Of a stretch of 64,000 nt of DNA, positions 9,315 to 18,918 are shown one piece after another. Both the position numbers and the translations under genes were made by a program. The stretch spans positions 310,001 to 374,000 of the forward strand of contig JBAZXA010000001.1 in the NCBI GenBank assembly GCA_041660045.1, written 5' to 3'. The notes beneath the pieces are model-generated. The model ran no database searches. It had not been told where the DNA came from and saw only the letters and a program-made list of their open reading frames with translations. Numbering within the stretch: the first letter of the stretch is position 1; each line of letters starts with the position of its first letter. Origin of the DNA: WM-3-3 sp041660045. GTDB taxonomy: Bacteria > Pseudomonadota > Gammaproteobacteria > Methylococcales > Methylomonadaceae.

Positions 9315-12242
9315 TTAACCAAGCTGTTTTTTTAGTTCAATACTTGCCAAATTAAATTGGCATTGTATGTCTTTGAGTATCTCTCCTGTCGTGTCGTAGC
9401 GTTGGTCACGGGCTTCATTTTCTACATCGCGGCATAAATTTGCCAAGGTATGGGCGCCTATTTGATGGCTGCTGGATTTAAGCGAATGCGAGACGGCCTT
9501 GATATTGTCTATATCACCAACTGACCAAGCTTGCGCTAAGGTGTAGAGTAACGATTCAGTATTCGATAAGTAAATTGTAATAACACGTTGAATTAGTTGT
9601 TCACCATTGTCAACGTCTAATGCTCGTATTGCGGATAGGGCATCGGCGTCAATCACTGGCACTTCGGTAACTTCTGCTAGGCTTGTTTTAGCTAACTCCG
9701 GGAGCCATTTGCTCAAAATAGTATATAAGCTTTGTGATTTAAATGGTTTTGGCAAATAATCATCCATCCCAGCAGCCAGACATTTTTCCCGATCACCTTC
9801 TATAACGTTGGCGGTAAGTGCAATTATCGGAAACTGGCCAAGTTTTCCGGAATTTTGTAATTTTCTAATAGCCGCTGTGGCTGCATAACCATCCATTTCT
9901 GGCATCATACAGTCCATCAGTACTAAGTCATAGCTTTTATGCTCAACTGCCTCTATCGCTTCAAACCCATTATTTGCTACATCAACTTTACAACCCAAAC
10001 CCTGTAGCATATTTAAACCCACTTCTTGGTTGACAGGGTTATCTTCAGTTAACAAAATCAATGCCGACAGTTGCCCGCTTGCTGTGTTCATCGGTGTCTT
10101 CCTAGCCGTTTCAGTAGACACTAAACTGCTTTCTTCATCCAAGGCTTGCACTAGATTACGGAATAAATCTTGTTTACGGATGGGCTTAATTAAATAAGCC
10201 GAAAAACCAGCTTTTTTAGCTTCTTGGGCTTCATCTTTAAACAAGGTAGAGGTCAACATGACCAAAGCTGTATTTACGGTAGGCATGCGCGTTTTAATCA
10301 AATGGCCTAGTTCCAAGCCATTCATCCCGGCCATTTTCATATCGATTAAGGCGAGTTCATAAGGCTGCTCAATCGTGTAAGCTTGAGCCAACAACGATAA
10401 GGCAGACCAGCCATCTGCGCAGCAATCCACCTGCATACCCCAATCCGTAGCGTAGTTAAGCAGAATATCCCGATTGGTTAAATTATCTTCCACAATTAAT
10501 AATTTTTTACCTTGTAGTTGATTGGCATGCAGTGGTTTTTCTGAACATGCTATAGCCGCGGAAGGTAGTGGTATGACAAAGGTAAATGTCGAACCTGCAT
10601 TATCGGCGCTAGAAAAAGTCAATTTTCCACCCATCATTTCAACTAATTGTTTAGATATCGCTAAACCTAAGCCCGTGCCGCCAAATTTTCGAGTGGTCGA
10701 GCTATCTGCTTGTGAAAAAGCTTGAAATAAATTGGCATGGACACTTTCATGGATACCCACTCCAGTGTCGTGTACAGTAAATTGAATGAGCTGTGCCTGT
10801 GTTTCAGAGTTTTGATAGGCTGCTGGTTGGGTAGCTAAACTGATATTTACTGAAACTTCACCAGCAGCGGTAAATTTTATGGCATTGCCAACTAAATTAC
10901 CTAACACTTGCCCAATCCGGGTTGGGTCGCCTTGCACATATTGGGGTACATCTAAGGTAATTTGATAGCTTAATTCAAGGCCTTTCGAGTGTGCCCGCTC
11001 AGCAAATAACTCAATAATATCGCCGACCGTATTATGTAAATTAAAATCTAGTCGTTCCAATTCAAAACGACCTGACTCTATTTTTGAAAAATCCAGGATG
11101 TCATTGATAATGGCTAATAATGATTCACCGGATTTATGTACGGTGTTGGCAAAGCGGCGTTGCTTTTCCGTTAAAGAGGTGCTTAATAACAACTCAGTCA
11201 TACCCAGCACACCATTCATCGGTGTCCTGATTTCATGGCTCATATTAGCTAAAAATTGGGATTTAGCGGCATTGGCGGCCTCAGCATACTCTTGCGCGTG
11301 TTCAGCTTGTTCTTTTGCCTGTATGGCAATTTTTATAGCATGTTCCAATTCTATATTTTTTTCCGATAATTCTGCTGTACGTAAATGCACTAATTGCTCT
11401 AGATTTTTACGGTGTGTATCCAGCAATTCGTCCCGTTGTTGTATCTCAGTCAGCATAGCATTATAAACTTCAGCTAGCTGCCCAAACTCGTCTTGACTTG
11501 TTTTCGTGACACGTGCCCGAAAATTTTTATCACGGGTGACTAATGCCATAGCCTTCATTAAATCAATCAAGGGGTCAGAAAAGATCTTTTGTAATCGGGT
11601 CGAAAGAAATAAAATTAAAGCAAACGTAAAGACAAATACTAAGCCAATTATTCGGTAATAGCGGTTTAATAAGGCTTTTAAACCGCTTAAATCATCAATC
11701 AGTTCTAGGGCGCCTATCATTTGGCCTTCTAAATAGATGGCATGTATCAAATGTAATTTACCTTGGTTATCATAGAAAAACTTCTCTGCATAACCATTTG
11801 TCTTCAACTCGCTTTTAGGAAAACCAAAAGCGGTAAAAATCTCTGCTAACTTATGCATTAAAGGGTGTTCACCATCTTGCCCTTGGGCTTGCAAAATGGC
11901 ATTAATGTCACTTGGTGCGTGTTGCGTAGCTGTGGAATGGTAACTTGAAAAAATAACGCCTAGCTCGTTATATAGAAAAGCTGAATTGATACTAGGACGT
12001 GTTTTAAGCACATTTAAGGTTTCAGTAGCTGCTTTTGGATCCATAAAGGCTATGGCTGATGCGCTAGTCCAAGCAATAATCTCCGCAATAGACGAAAGCT
12101 GCTGCTCAGTTTGATGTACTCTAGTTAAGCGTTCATTTAACGTTAAAACTGACGCTACGAATAACAACACGAGTAAGGCTACCCCACAAATGATAATGAT
12201 TAACTTTGCTCGGATAGGTGCATTGTGGAAATTATGTTTCAT
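9315..12242 (-). CDS. hybrid sensor histidine kinase (CHASE8-like sensor, HAMP, HisKA, HATPase, 2 REC, Hpt)
   Basis: A 975-residue BarA-type phosphorelay kinase. TM1 is about 12-34 and TM2 about 198-215. The periplasmic segment between them (IAEIIAWTSASAIAFMDPKA, then FLYNELGVIFSSYH) resembles the CHASE8 sensor of YfiN/TpbB. HAMP follows (about 215-270), then a coiled coil. HisKA has His336 in NMSHEIRTPMNG. HATPase carries DTGVGI and GGTGLGLAI. The first receiver has Asp in LIDMKMAGMNG, the second in LMDCMMPEMDG. The C-terminal Hpt has HSLKSSSHQIGA. The gene sits between the yfiR-like gene (14-base gap) and the GGDEF-EAL regulator, suggesting that the YfiR-like protein controls its periplasmic domain. 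Confidence 0.93.
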   Translation of the reverse strand: MKHNFHNAPIRAKLIIIICGVALLVLLFVASVLTLNERLTRVHQTEQQLSSIAEIIAWTSASAIAFMDPKAATETLNVLKTRPSINSAFLYNELGVIFSSYHSTATQHAPSDINAILQAQGQDGEHPLMHKLAEIFTAFGFPKSELKTNGYAEKFFYDNQGKLHLIHAIYLEGQMIGALELIDDLSGLKALLNRYYRIIGLVFVFTFALILFLSTRLQKIFSDPLIDLMKAMALVTRDKNFRARVTKTSQDEFGQLAEVYNAMLTEIQQRDELLDTHRKNLEQLVHLRTAELSEKNIELEHAIKIAIQAKEQAEHAQEYAEAANAAKSQFLANMSHEIRTPMNGVLGMTELLLSTSLTEKQRRFANTVHKSGESLLAIINDILDFSKIESGRFELERLDFNLHNTVGDIIELFAERAHSKGLELSYQITLDVPQYVQGDPTRIGQVLGNLVGNAIKFTAAGEVSVNISLATQPAAYQNSETQAQLIQFTVHDTGVGIHESVHANLFQAFSQADSSTTRKFGGTGLGLAISKQLVEMMGGKLTFSSADNAGSTFTFVIPLPSAAIACSEKPLHANQLQGKKLLIVEDNLTNRDILLNYATDWGMQVDCCADGWSALSLLAQAYTIEQPYELALIDMKMAGMNGLELGHLIKTRMPTVNTALVMLTSTLFKDEAQEAKKAGFSAYLIKPIRKQDLFRNLVQALDEESSLVSTETARKTPMNTASGQLSALILLTEDNPVNQEVGLNMLQGLGCKVDVANNGFEAIEAVEHKSYDLVLMDCMMPEMDGYAATAAIRKLQNSGKLGQFPIIALTANVIEGDREKCLAAGMDDYLPKPFKSQSLYTILSKWLPELAKTSLAEVTEVPVIDADALSAIRALDVDNGEQLIQRVITIYLSNTESLLYTLAQAWSVGDIDNIKAVSHSLKSSSHQIGAHTLANLCRDVENEARDQRYDTTGEILKDIQCQFNLASIELKKQLG

Positions 12243-12256
12243 TTATCAACCTTGCA

Positions 12257-12790
12257 CTATTGGTTTTCAATTGTCGCATGCTGTAACAGACGGGAACTAA
12301 TATCTAGGCCTTTTTGTACGCTAGCACTATGATTAACCTTGATTTCCATCTTCCCATCTATTAGCTGTAAACAGACCAAACCACCCGATTTTAAGAAATC
12401 TATTTCATCACCTATGGTTAAAATAGGCAGTTTATGGACTTCTGCGAGTAGCTGTATGGTTTTGTTTTTTTCTAAGCCCGTGACAAACAACAGCTGGCAG
12501 CGCTCTAAATCGTGTAGTCTAGAAGAGTTAACCACGGTTAAAGTTTTATCCCCAACGGGTTTGTTATCGACTAAGGTGAAAGCTTCTTGAACAATATTAT
12601 TGCCAATTACGCACATTTTTATATTACTGGCATCGGCATCAGACTGACCATTAGGCCATTTAGTAAAACGGGCAAAGTTTAACGATAAGCCCGCTTTAAC
12701 GGGATATTCCTCAACGTTTTCAGACCTAGCGGTCATAACAAAAACACAAGCGCTTAGCATTAAAGGCACGATTATACGGAAAGGGGTCAT
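12257..12790 (-). CDS. YfiR family (DUF4154) periplasmic protein
   Basis: A 177-residue secreted protein. Its signal peptide is about residues 1-22, followed by the family motif EYPVKAGLSLNFARFTKWP. Later segments (KMCVIGN, LPILTIGDEIDFLKSGG, INLQL-like end) also fit DUF4154. In Pseudomonas, YfiR is the periplasmic repressor of the diguanylate cyclase YfiN. Here no yfiN lies next door; instead the following gene is a hybrid kinase with a YfiN-like periplasmic region. That it acts on that kinase is inference from order and sensor similarity. Confidence 0.88.
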   Translation of the reverse strand: MTPFRIIVPLMLSACVFVMTARSENVEEYPVKAGLSLNFARFTKWPNGQSDADASNIKMCVIGNNIVQEAFTLVDNKPVGDKTLTVVNSSRLHDLERCQLLFVTGLEKNKTIQLLAEVHKLPILTIGDEIDFLKSGGLVCLQLIDGKMEIKVNHSASVQKGLDISSRLLQHATIENQ

Positions 12791-12855
12791 TTCTTTAAGT
12801 AATGGCCTTAAGCTTTAGAAAAAACAAAAAAAAGTAGGTAACTAAGCGAGTTGCT

Positions 12856-14886
12856 TTAAAAATTAAAGGCTAATTTACCATAGACCCCTCGCACAATTTC
12901 AGTCGGTAAGGTATAAGATTCATCAACATATTCTATATGACGGTTATCCAACAGGTTTTGCCCAGTAACTGAAAGCTCTACTGCGGGATGAAGTTTCCAG
13001 GCGACCCTAGCATCTAGCGTTACATATTCGCTAATGGGGACGGTTTGTAATGTTCTAACCTGAACGGCCCTGGCGGAGCTGTTATAGCGCAACCAGAAAT
13101 CTAAATTTACTTTATTGTTGGGTGTTAATTCTGCCCTTAATGAAACTTTATGATTTGGGCTGATTGGATTAAGTGTGGCATTGTCTGTTGAGTTAATGTC
13201 GGTTTTTAAGTAGCTATAATTGGCATGCCACCGCCACCAACCCGTCATTTGCCAAACGGTAGCTGATTCAAGGCCATAGGTTTGGGTTGTACCATTATTG
13301 GTAAAATTGCTGGGTAATCTAAACGGCAATTGGCTAAAGTCTGTAGCAATAGTGCGTAAACTTTTGTAGTCATTATAAAAAGCAGTAAGGTCAACGGAAA
13401 GTTGGTTGCCTATTGCAAAGCGATAGCCTAATTCATAAGCCAACAATTCCTCCGCTTTAAAATCACGGCTACCGACTAAGGTAAACGGAACAGGCGCGCT
13501 AACATTGGCAGCCAACTGTACAGGAAAGATGCCTTCTAATAAAGTGATGTCATTTTCAGCCCGGGATGGGGTTCTTACCGCTCTTGAAATAGAACTCCAA
13601 AATCTATGTTGGGTATTTACAGCCCATAGTAATTTAATAGAGGGCTGACCTTCAAATCCGGTGTAGTCGTTATGCTCAAACTTTGATCCCAGTGTAAGCC
13701 ATAGCTTGTCATCAATAAGTTGGATCTCGTCTTGCACAAATGCGCTAAATAGTTGGGTATTTCTGCTGCGTGGATTGGCTTGTAAAAGCACAGAGTTGGT
13801 AAAATTGTCCAAATTGGAGCGATAGCCTAAACCCCAGATGACATTTTGTGCAGACGACAGCTCAAAGTTATGTTGAAAATCCAGATCGAGTGTATCGAGA
13901 CTTTGACCGATAAGGTTTTCCCTACGTTCGGTGTGGTCATAATAAAATTGTAACGAGTATTCTGATGTCAATGATGTCGTGTGTTTCAAGCGCGAAGTAA
14001 TATTCCAACCGGCTAGCTGGGCTGTACTATCTACTCTATTAATAAACCGAGGTGAACTTAAAGTAGGTTGCAATAATGCTTGGTTAACATGGCTTTGGTA
14101 AATATCACCTTGAAAAGTAAAGTCGTCTTGATCGGTTAAACGGGAATCTATACGGAAGCCACCTTGCTGTTTTTCCCAGGCGTCATGGGCATTTGAAGCA
14201 TCCAGGCCTTGGGCAGGGTCTGGGGCACCTGAAAAATTGTCCCGCTGAAAGCCTTTTACATAAGCTCTAGCATGGCTATCTTCACCCAGTTTTAGGCCAT
14301 AGCGTAAAGCCCCAAAACCTGATTCAAGATTACCACCACCCGCAGTCAATAAGCCGCCTTGGGTATCTTCGGTACGCTTAGTAATAATGTTGATAACGCC
14401 ATTAACCGCATTGGCTCCCCAGAGCGTGGCACCTGGACCACGGATCACTTCTATCCTATCCACATCTTCCATCATGACATCTTGGGCATCCCAAAACACA
14501 CCGGAGAACGAGGGTGAATAAACGGTACGGCCATCAACTAAAACCAACAATTTATTGGCAAAGTTACCATTAAACCCCCTAGCTGTTACTGCCCATTTAT
14601 TTGAGCTGATACGGGCTACATCAATGCCTGGTGCCATACGTAAAGCCTCAGGAATACTGGTAACACCGCTGCGCTTAATATCTTCATTACTAATTACAAA
14701 AATTGCCGAAGGGGAATCAGACAGTGGTTTAGCTTTTTTTGATACCGAAGTGACTTGTACGTTTAACAAATCAGAAATATCAAGTTCCGTAACATCAGCC
14801 GCTGATGACTTTGAATGTTTAGGCGTAGCCAAAACGTTAGAAAAATAGCTTAGTAAAATCACGGCTAGGCAAAAATTCTGAATCAT
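12856..14886 (-). CDS. TonB-dependent receptor, first gene of the YfiR/kinase/c-di-GMP operon
   Basis: A 676-residue receptor with signal peptide (1-20). An N-terminal ELDISDLLNVQVTSVSKK segment, typical of receptors linked to YfiR/GGDEF operons, comes first. The plug (about 50-160) has GPGATLWGANAVNGVINIIT, and the barrel ends in GKLAFNF with a terminal Phe. It is followed by the yfiR-like gene after 65 bases and the two signalling genes, all on the minus strand. The arrangement suggests that receptor occupancy or the periplasmic ligand feeds into c-di-GMP control. The ligand is unknown. Confidence 0.9.
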   Translation of the reverse strand: MIQNFCLAVILLSYFSNVLATPKHSKSSAADVTELDISDLLNVQVTSVSKKAKPLSDSPSAIFVISNEDIKRSGVTSIPEALRMAPGIDVARISSNKWAVTARGFNGNFANKLLVLVDGRTVYSPSFSGVFWDAQDVMMEDVDRIEVIRGPGATLWGANAVNGVINIITKRTEDTQGGLLTAGGGNLESGFGALRYGLKLGEDSHARAYVKGFQRDNFSGAPDPAQGLDASNAHDAWEKQQGGFRIDSRLTDQDDFTFQGDIYQSHVNQALLQPTLSSPRFINRVDSTAQLAGWNITSRLKHTTSLTSEYSLQFYYDHTERRENLIGQSLDTLDLDFQHNFELSSAQNVIWGLGYRSNLDNFTNSVLLQANPRSRNTQLFSAFVQDEIQLIDDKLWLTLGSKFEHNDYTGFEGQPSIKLLWAVNTQHRFWSSISRAVRTPSRAENDITLLEGIFPVQLAANVSAPVPFTLVGSRDFKAEELLAYELGYRFAIGNQLSVDLTAFYNDYKSLRTIATDFSQLPFRLPSNFTNNGTTQTYGLESATVWQMTGWWRWHANYSYLKTDINSTDNATLNPISPNHKVSLRAELTPNNKVNLDFWLRYNSSARAVQVRTLQTVPISEYVTLDARVAWKLHPAVELSVTGQNLLDNRHIEYVDESYTLPTEIVRGVYGKLAFNF

Positions 14887-15233
14887 GGTGAATCCTATAT
14901 TAAAAGCGCATACTTTTTGGAGTTTTGTTTGCTTAAGGTGATTGAAAGAGGACTTAGCGTCCGTATCAACAGGCCAGAAAGCGGATTATTTTGTGAAAAG
15001 TATAGATAATTTGCCAGGAAGTGTTAGGCCATACGCTATTATTTCTGTAATAAATTAGGCTTTTTTTAAAGATTCATTAAAAAACTAGACATAATCAGCT
15101 GGGTGATAAACTAATCAGTAAGTTTTTTACGTTAGATTTTCTGATTAAGTTAGCGTTATTATTTAATTCATATCACCCTGTTTAGGCTAAAGCATATAAT
15201 AGGTGTTTTAAAATATTGGAAATGGCTGCATTG
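14887..15233. other. divergent intergenic region with TAATCAG repeats
   Basis: About 345 bases between the divergent TonB-receptor and rapA genes. The heptamer TAATCAG occurs directly at 15092-15098 and 15112-15118 (20 bp apart). It occurs inverted (CTGATTA) at 15141-15147. No ORF was recognised. Both divergent promoters must lie here. Confidence 0.5.
15195..15200 (+). promoter_or_regulatory. possible -10 hexamer of the rapA promoter
   Basis: A perfect TATAAT lies about 34 bases before the preferred rapA start. No good -35 hexamer is found 16-18 bases upstream, so the call rests on the -10 alone. Confidence 0.3.
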
Positions 15234-18044
15234 ATGGAAAATTTTATACCTGGTCAGCGTTGGATTAGTAATACAGAATCCGAATTAGGCTTGGGGCTAG
15301 TGCTTGAAGTAATTTATAACCGTGTGACCGTACTCTATTTAGCAAGTGATGCACGAAGAACTTACGCCCGAGATAATGCCCCGTTAACCCGAGTTAAGTT
15401 TTCCATAGGTGATGTCATTGAATCAACCAATGAGGTAAAGATTAGTATTACCCAAATACAGGAAAATAATGGCTTAATTACCTATATAGGGACTACAGAT
15501 ACCGGTCATGAAGAAAGCATCGAGGAAATGGAACTTAACCACCATATCCAATTTAATAAACCGCAAGACCGGCTGTTTAATGGCCAAATTGACCCTAGTT
15601 CATGGTTCTTATTACGCTTTGAAACTTGGCGACGGGTACAGCAACATCAGCAATTGCCTGTTAAAGGATTATTGGGTGGACGGGCAGCCCTGATCCCGCA
15701 TCAATTATTTATCGCGCAAGAAGCAGCAAATCGTGCCGCACCTAGGATTATGCTGGCGGATGAGGTGGGCTTAGGAAAAACCATTGAAGCGGGTTTGATA
15801 GTTCATCATCGTTTGATCAACAATTTGAGCAACCGAATTTTAATTATTGTGCCTGAGTCGTTATTGCATCAATGGTTAGTTGAAATGCTTAGGCGTTTTA
15901 ACTTGCATTTTAGTATTTTTGATGAAGAGCGCTGCCACGAAGATTATGGCAGTGACGATATGGAAGACAAGCCAGATAGACACGACAAAGTTGAAAATCC
16001 TTTTTTAACTGAACAATTAGTGTTGTGCAGCCAACAATTTTTTTCAGAATACCCTGAACGCCAAATGCAAGCGCTAGATGCTGGCTGGGATATGGTGGTC
16101 GTTGACGAAGCGCATCATTTAGTTTGGGATGAACAATCCCCGAGCTTGGAATATCTCTTTATTGAAATGTTAGGGCAGGTGTCACCTAGCCTTATATTAT
16201 TAACAGCAACGCCAGAACAATTGGGTAAAGCCAGTCATTTTGCCCGGCTAAGATTACTTGACCCCGACCGTTTTTATAGTTTTAGCGCATTTTTAAACGA
16301 AGAAGCCTTATTTGAACCTGTTGCTGCCGCAGCTAACCTGTTATTAGCTGGTGAGCCATTGGATGTAAGTGCAAAAGACAATTTAAGCCGATTGCTTAAA
16401 CAAGATAATGTCGATAGCTTGCTGAATAATGTTAACAATCCTGAATTAGGTACAGTCGCCAGGGCAGAATTGATTAATATTTTGCTGGACCATCACGGTA
16501 CAGGACGTATTTTGTTTAGAAACTCAAGGCAAACAGTACAGGGCTTTCCAAACCGTGAACGTTATGGTTATGCTTTAGACGGTGAAGAGCAAACAAACTT
16601 GTTGGATGATGCGCGCTATCATTGGTTACTTACTCAGCTTAAAGCTTTATCTGGACAAAAAGCACTACTCATTTGTAGCTCAGCGCAGCTAGCTATCTTA
16701 TTGGAACACACCCTAAAAAATAAGGCAGGTATTGCTGCCGCTGTATTCCATGAAGGCATGAGCATCATTGAGCGTGATCGGGCTGCAGCTTATTTTGCTG
16801 ATCCAGAAAGCTCTGCGCGTCTACTAATTTGTTCAGAAATTGGTAGCGAAGGTCGAAACTTTCAATTTGTGCATCATTTAATCTTATTTGATTTGCCGGC
16901 AAATCCAGATTTATTACAACAACGCATCGGTAGGCTAGATAGGATTGGTCAAAAGCAAGTTATTCAAATTCATGTGCCCTATATCAAAGGCAGTACACAC
17001 GAGGTGTTATTCCGTTGGTACGATGAGGGTTTAGATGCTTTCAGGCGTAATTGTTCCGCTGCACAACGCGTAGCCGACTTATTGCATGACGAGTTGGGGC
17101 ATGTATTAACTAACCGTGCTGAAGCTGAAATAGACACTCTCATCAGCAATACACAACGCTTGCGAGATGAAATTGAGGCCGAATTACATCATGGTCGGGA
17201 TCAATTGTTAGAATTGAATTCTTGTCGTAGCCAGCAAGCCAAAGACATTATCGACCAGCTCAATAGTTATGAGCATGAAGGTGGCTTATGGCCTTATATG
17301 GAAGATGTTTTTGAATGTTATGGTGTAGATACTGAATTTCATAGCCCTGATTGTTTTATCATCAGACCTAGTGACCATCTACGGCTTTCGCACTTTCCTG
17401 GGCTATCGGAAGATGGTTTGACATTAACGGTAGAACGCCATATTGCTTTGGCTAGGGAAGATATGCAGTTTTTTACCTGGGAGCATCCTATGGTGATGGC
17501 AGCGATGGATCTGGTATTATCAAGTGAAACTGGCAATGCCTGCGTTAGTGTCATCCGACATCAAGCGCTGAAAGCAGGACAGTTTTTATTGGAATGTCTC
17601 TTTATTGTGGAATGTAGTGCCCCTACGGAATTTCAAATTAGCCGGTTTTTACCCCACACGCCGTTACGGGTGTTGATCGATCAAAATAAAAAAGACATGT
17701 CAGATAGTATTTTACATGCAGAATTAATCGAAACAGGTACAGGTTTTGATAAGTTTAAAATTACCAACTTTATCGCAAAGCAACGGCCGCATTTAGTCAA
17801 TATGATCTTGCAGGCAGAACAACGCGCAACAGCAGATATGCAGGCATTAGTTAAAGCTGCTACGCAAACCATGTTGGATGCGCTCAGCAAGGAGATTAAA
17901 CGCTTAGTTAGGCTAAAAAAACTGAATCCTAGTATTAAAGCTGAAGAAATTGAACAGCTTAAAGATAGGGCTATGTTATGTCATGAGCAATTGGAATCCA
18001 CCCGATTACGTTTAGACGCAATACGCTTTGTGATCACTAGCTAA
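15234..18044 (+). CDS. rapA: RNA polymerase-associated SWI2/SNF2 ATPase RapA
   Basis: Swi2/Snf2 ATPase that binds core RNA polymerase and promotes its recycling after transcription. It starts with the RapA-specific GQRWISNTESELGLG. Motif I is LADEVGLGKTIEAG (about 175-188), motif II is VVDEAHHLVW (about 287-296). The C-terminal helicase lobe shows the SEIGSEGRNFQF and QRIGRLDRIGQ motifs. At 936 residues it is close to the E. coli protein (968). The ATG at 15234 gives MENFIPGQRWIS, matching the length before GQRWIS in E. coli. Upstream in-frame starts at 15216 (TTG) and 15222 (ATG) remain possible. Confidence 0.95.
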   Translation: MENFIPGQRWISNTESELGLGLVLEVIYNRVTVLYLASDARRTYARDNAPLTRVKFSIGDVIESTNEVKISITQIQENNGLITYIGTTDTGHEESIEEMELNHHIQFNKPQDRLFNGQIDPSSWFLLRFETWRRVQQHQQLPVKGLLGGRAALIPHQLFIAQEAANRAAPRIMLADEVGLGKTIEAGLIVHHRLINNLSNRILIIVPESLLHQWLVEMLRRFNLHFSIFDEERCHEDYGSDDMEDKPDRHDKVENPFLTEQLVLCSQQFFSEYPERQMQALDAGWDMVVVDEAHHLVWDEQSPSLEYLFIEMLGQVSPSLILLTATPEQLGKASHFARLRLLDPDRFYSFSAFLNEEALFEPVAAAANLLLAGEPLDVSAKDNLSRLLKQDNVDSLLNNVNNPELGTVARAELINILLDHHGTGRILFRNSRQTVQGFPNRERYGYALDGEEQTNLLDDARYHWLLTQLKALSGQKALLICSSAQLAILLEHTLKNKAGIAAAVFHEGMSIIERDRAAAYFADPESSARLLICSEIGSEGRNFQFVHHLILFDLPANPDLLQQRIGRLDRIGQKQVIQIHVPYIKGSTHEVLFRWYDEGLDAFRRNCSAAQRVADLLHDELGHVLTNRAEAEIDTLISNTQRLRDEIEAELHHGRDQLLELNSCRSQQAKDIIDQLNSYEHEGGLWPYMEDVFECYGVDTEFHSPDCFIIRPSDHLRLSHFPGLSEDGLTLTVERHIALAREDMQFFTWEHPMVMAAMDLVLSSETGNACVSVIRHQALKAGQFLLECLFIVECSAPTEFQISRFLPHTPLRVLIDQNKKDMSDSILHAELIETGTGFDKFKITNFIAKQRPHLVNMILQAEQRATADMQALVKAATQTMLDALSKEIKRLVRLKKLNPSIKAEEIEQLKDRAMLCHEQLESTRLRLDAIRFVITS

Positions 18045-18063
18045 TGATTAGGATTTAGTTTTT

Positions 18064-18903
18064 ATGATAACGATAGGAAAAATCAATACCTTAAAGCTAG
18101 TTGAGCCTAAAGGCCGTGACATCTACCTTGAAGCGCTAGGTGGTAAAAAACTCTTGCTTGTTGGCAAACCCTTACCAAAAGACACGCCAGCTGGAACCGA
18201 AGTTAATGCGTTTGTCTATGTAGATATGGCAGGGCATCCGGTTGCATCTATACAAATGCCCAAGGCACAAGTGGATGAGTTTGCTTGGTTAAAAGTCATT
18301 GCCGTGAATTATTACGGTGCTTTTTTAGATTGGGGATTACAAAAAGACTTATTACTGCCATTTAGCGAGCAATATTACGAGTTGGAAGTTGGAAAATCCT
18401 GTTTAGTCCGTTTATTTCTTGATGAAAAAGAGCGAATTATTGCTACCACAAAAATTGAAAAATATCTGCTGGATGAAGTCGATGCAGAGGCCAATTTAGT
18501 CGCCGGAAAAAAAGTTTCGCTAATAATAGCGGACAAAACAGAGTTGGGTTTTAAAGCGATTGTTAACAACCGTTATTGGGGTTTGTTATACAAAAACGAA
18601 CTTTATCAAATTATCAGAACAGGCCAACACATTGAAGGCTACATCAAGCAGATCAGGCCAGACAATAAGATCGATTTAAGTATAAATGAGCCTGGTTACG
18701 CCAAGGTTGACCCCCTTACGGCTACGATTTTGCAACAACTGTCATTGAATGGTGGCGAATTAAAATTAAGTGATAAAAGCCCACCCGAAGAAATTTATCG
18801 TTTGTTTGGCGTTAGCAAAAAAGTTTTTAAACAAGCCATAGGCGCGTTGTATAAAAATCAAACCATAATTATAGAAAAAGATAAAATCAAATTGGTTAAT
18901 TGA
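18064..18903 (+). CDS. CvfB-like S1 RNA-binding protein
   Basis: A 279-residue cytoplasmic protein of the CvfB/YitL family: tandem S1-like OB folds followed by a C-terminal winged helix. The second OB fold holds the typical VNYYGAFLDWGLQKDLLLPF segment (about 80-99). The third includes GYIKQIRPDNKIDLS. The C-terminal helix-turn-helix region reads IYRLFGVSKKVFKQAIGALY. Members bind RNA; the physiological target here is unknown. It starts 20 bases after rapA and is probably co-transcribed with it, which suits a joint transcription/RNA role. Confidence 0.85.
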   Translation: MITIGKINTLKLVEPKGRDIYLEALGGKKLLLVGKPLPKDTPAGTEVNAFVYVDMAGHPVASIQMPKAQVDEFAWLKVIAVNYYGAFLDWGLQKDLLLPFSEQYYELEVGKSCLVRLFLDEKERIIATTKIEKYLLDEVDAEANLVAGKKVSLIIADKTELGFKAIVNNRYWGLLYKNELYQIIRTGQHIEGYIKQIRPDNKIDLSINEPGYAKVDPLTATILQQLSLNGGELKLSDKSPPEEIYRLFGVSKKVFKQAIGALYKNQTIIIEKDKIKLVN

Positions 18904-18918
18904 AAATAAGGCAACTTT

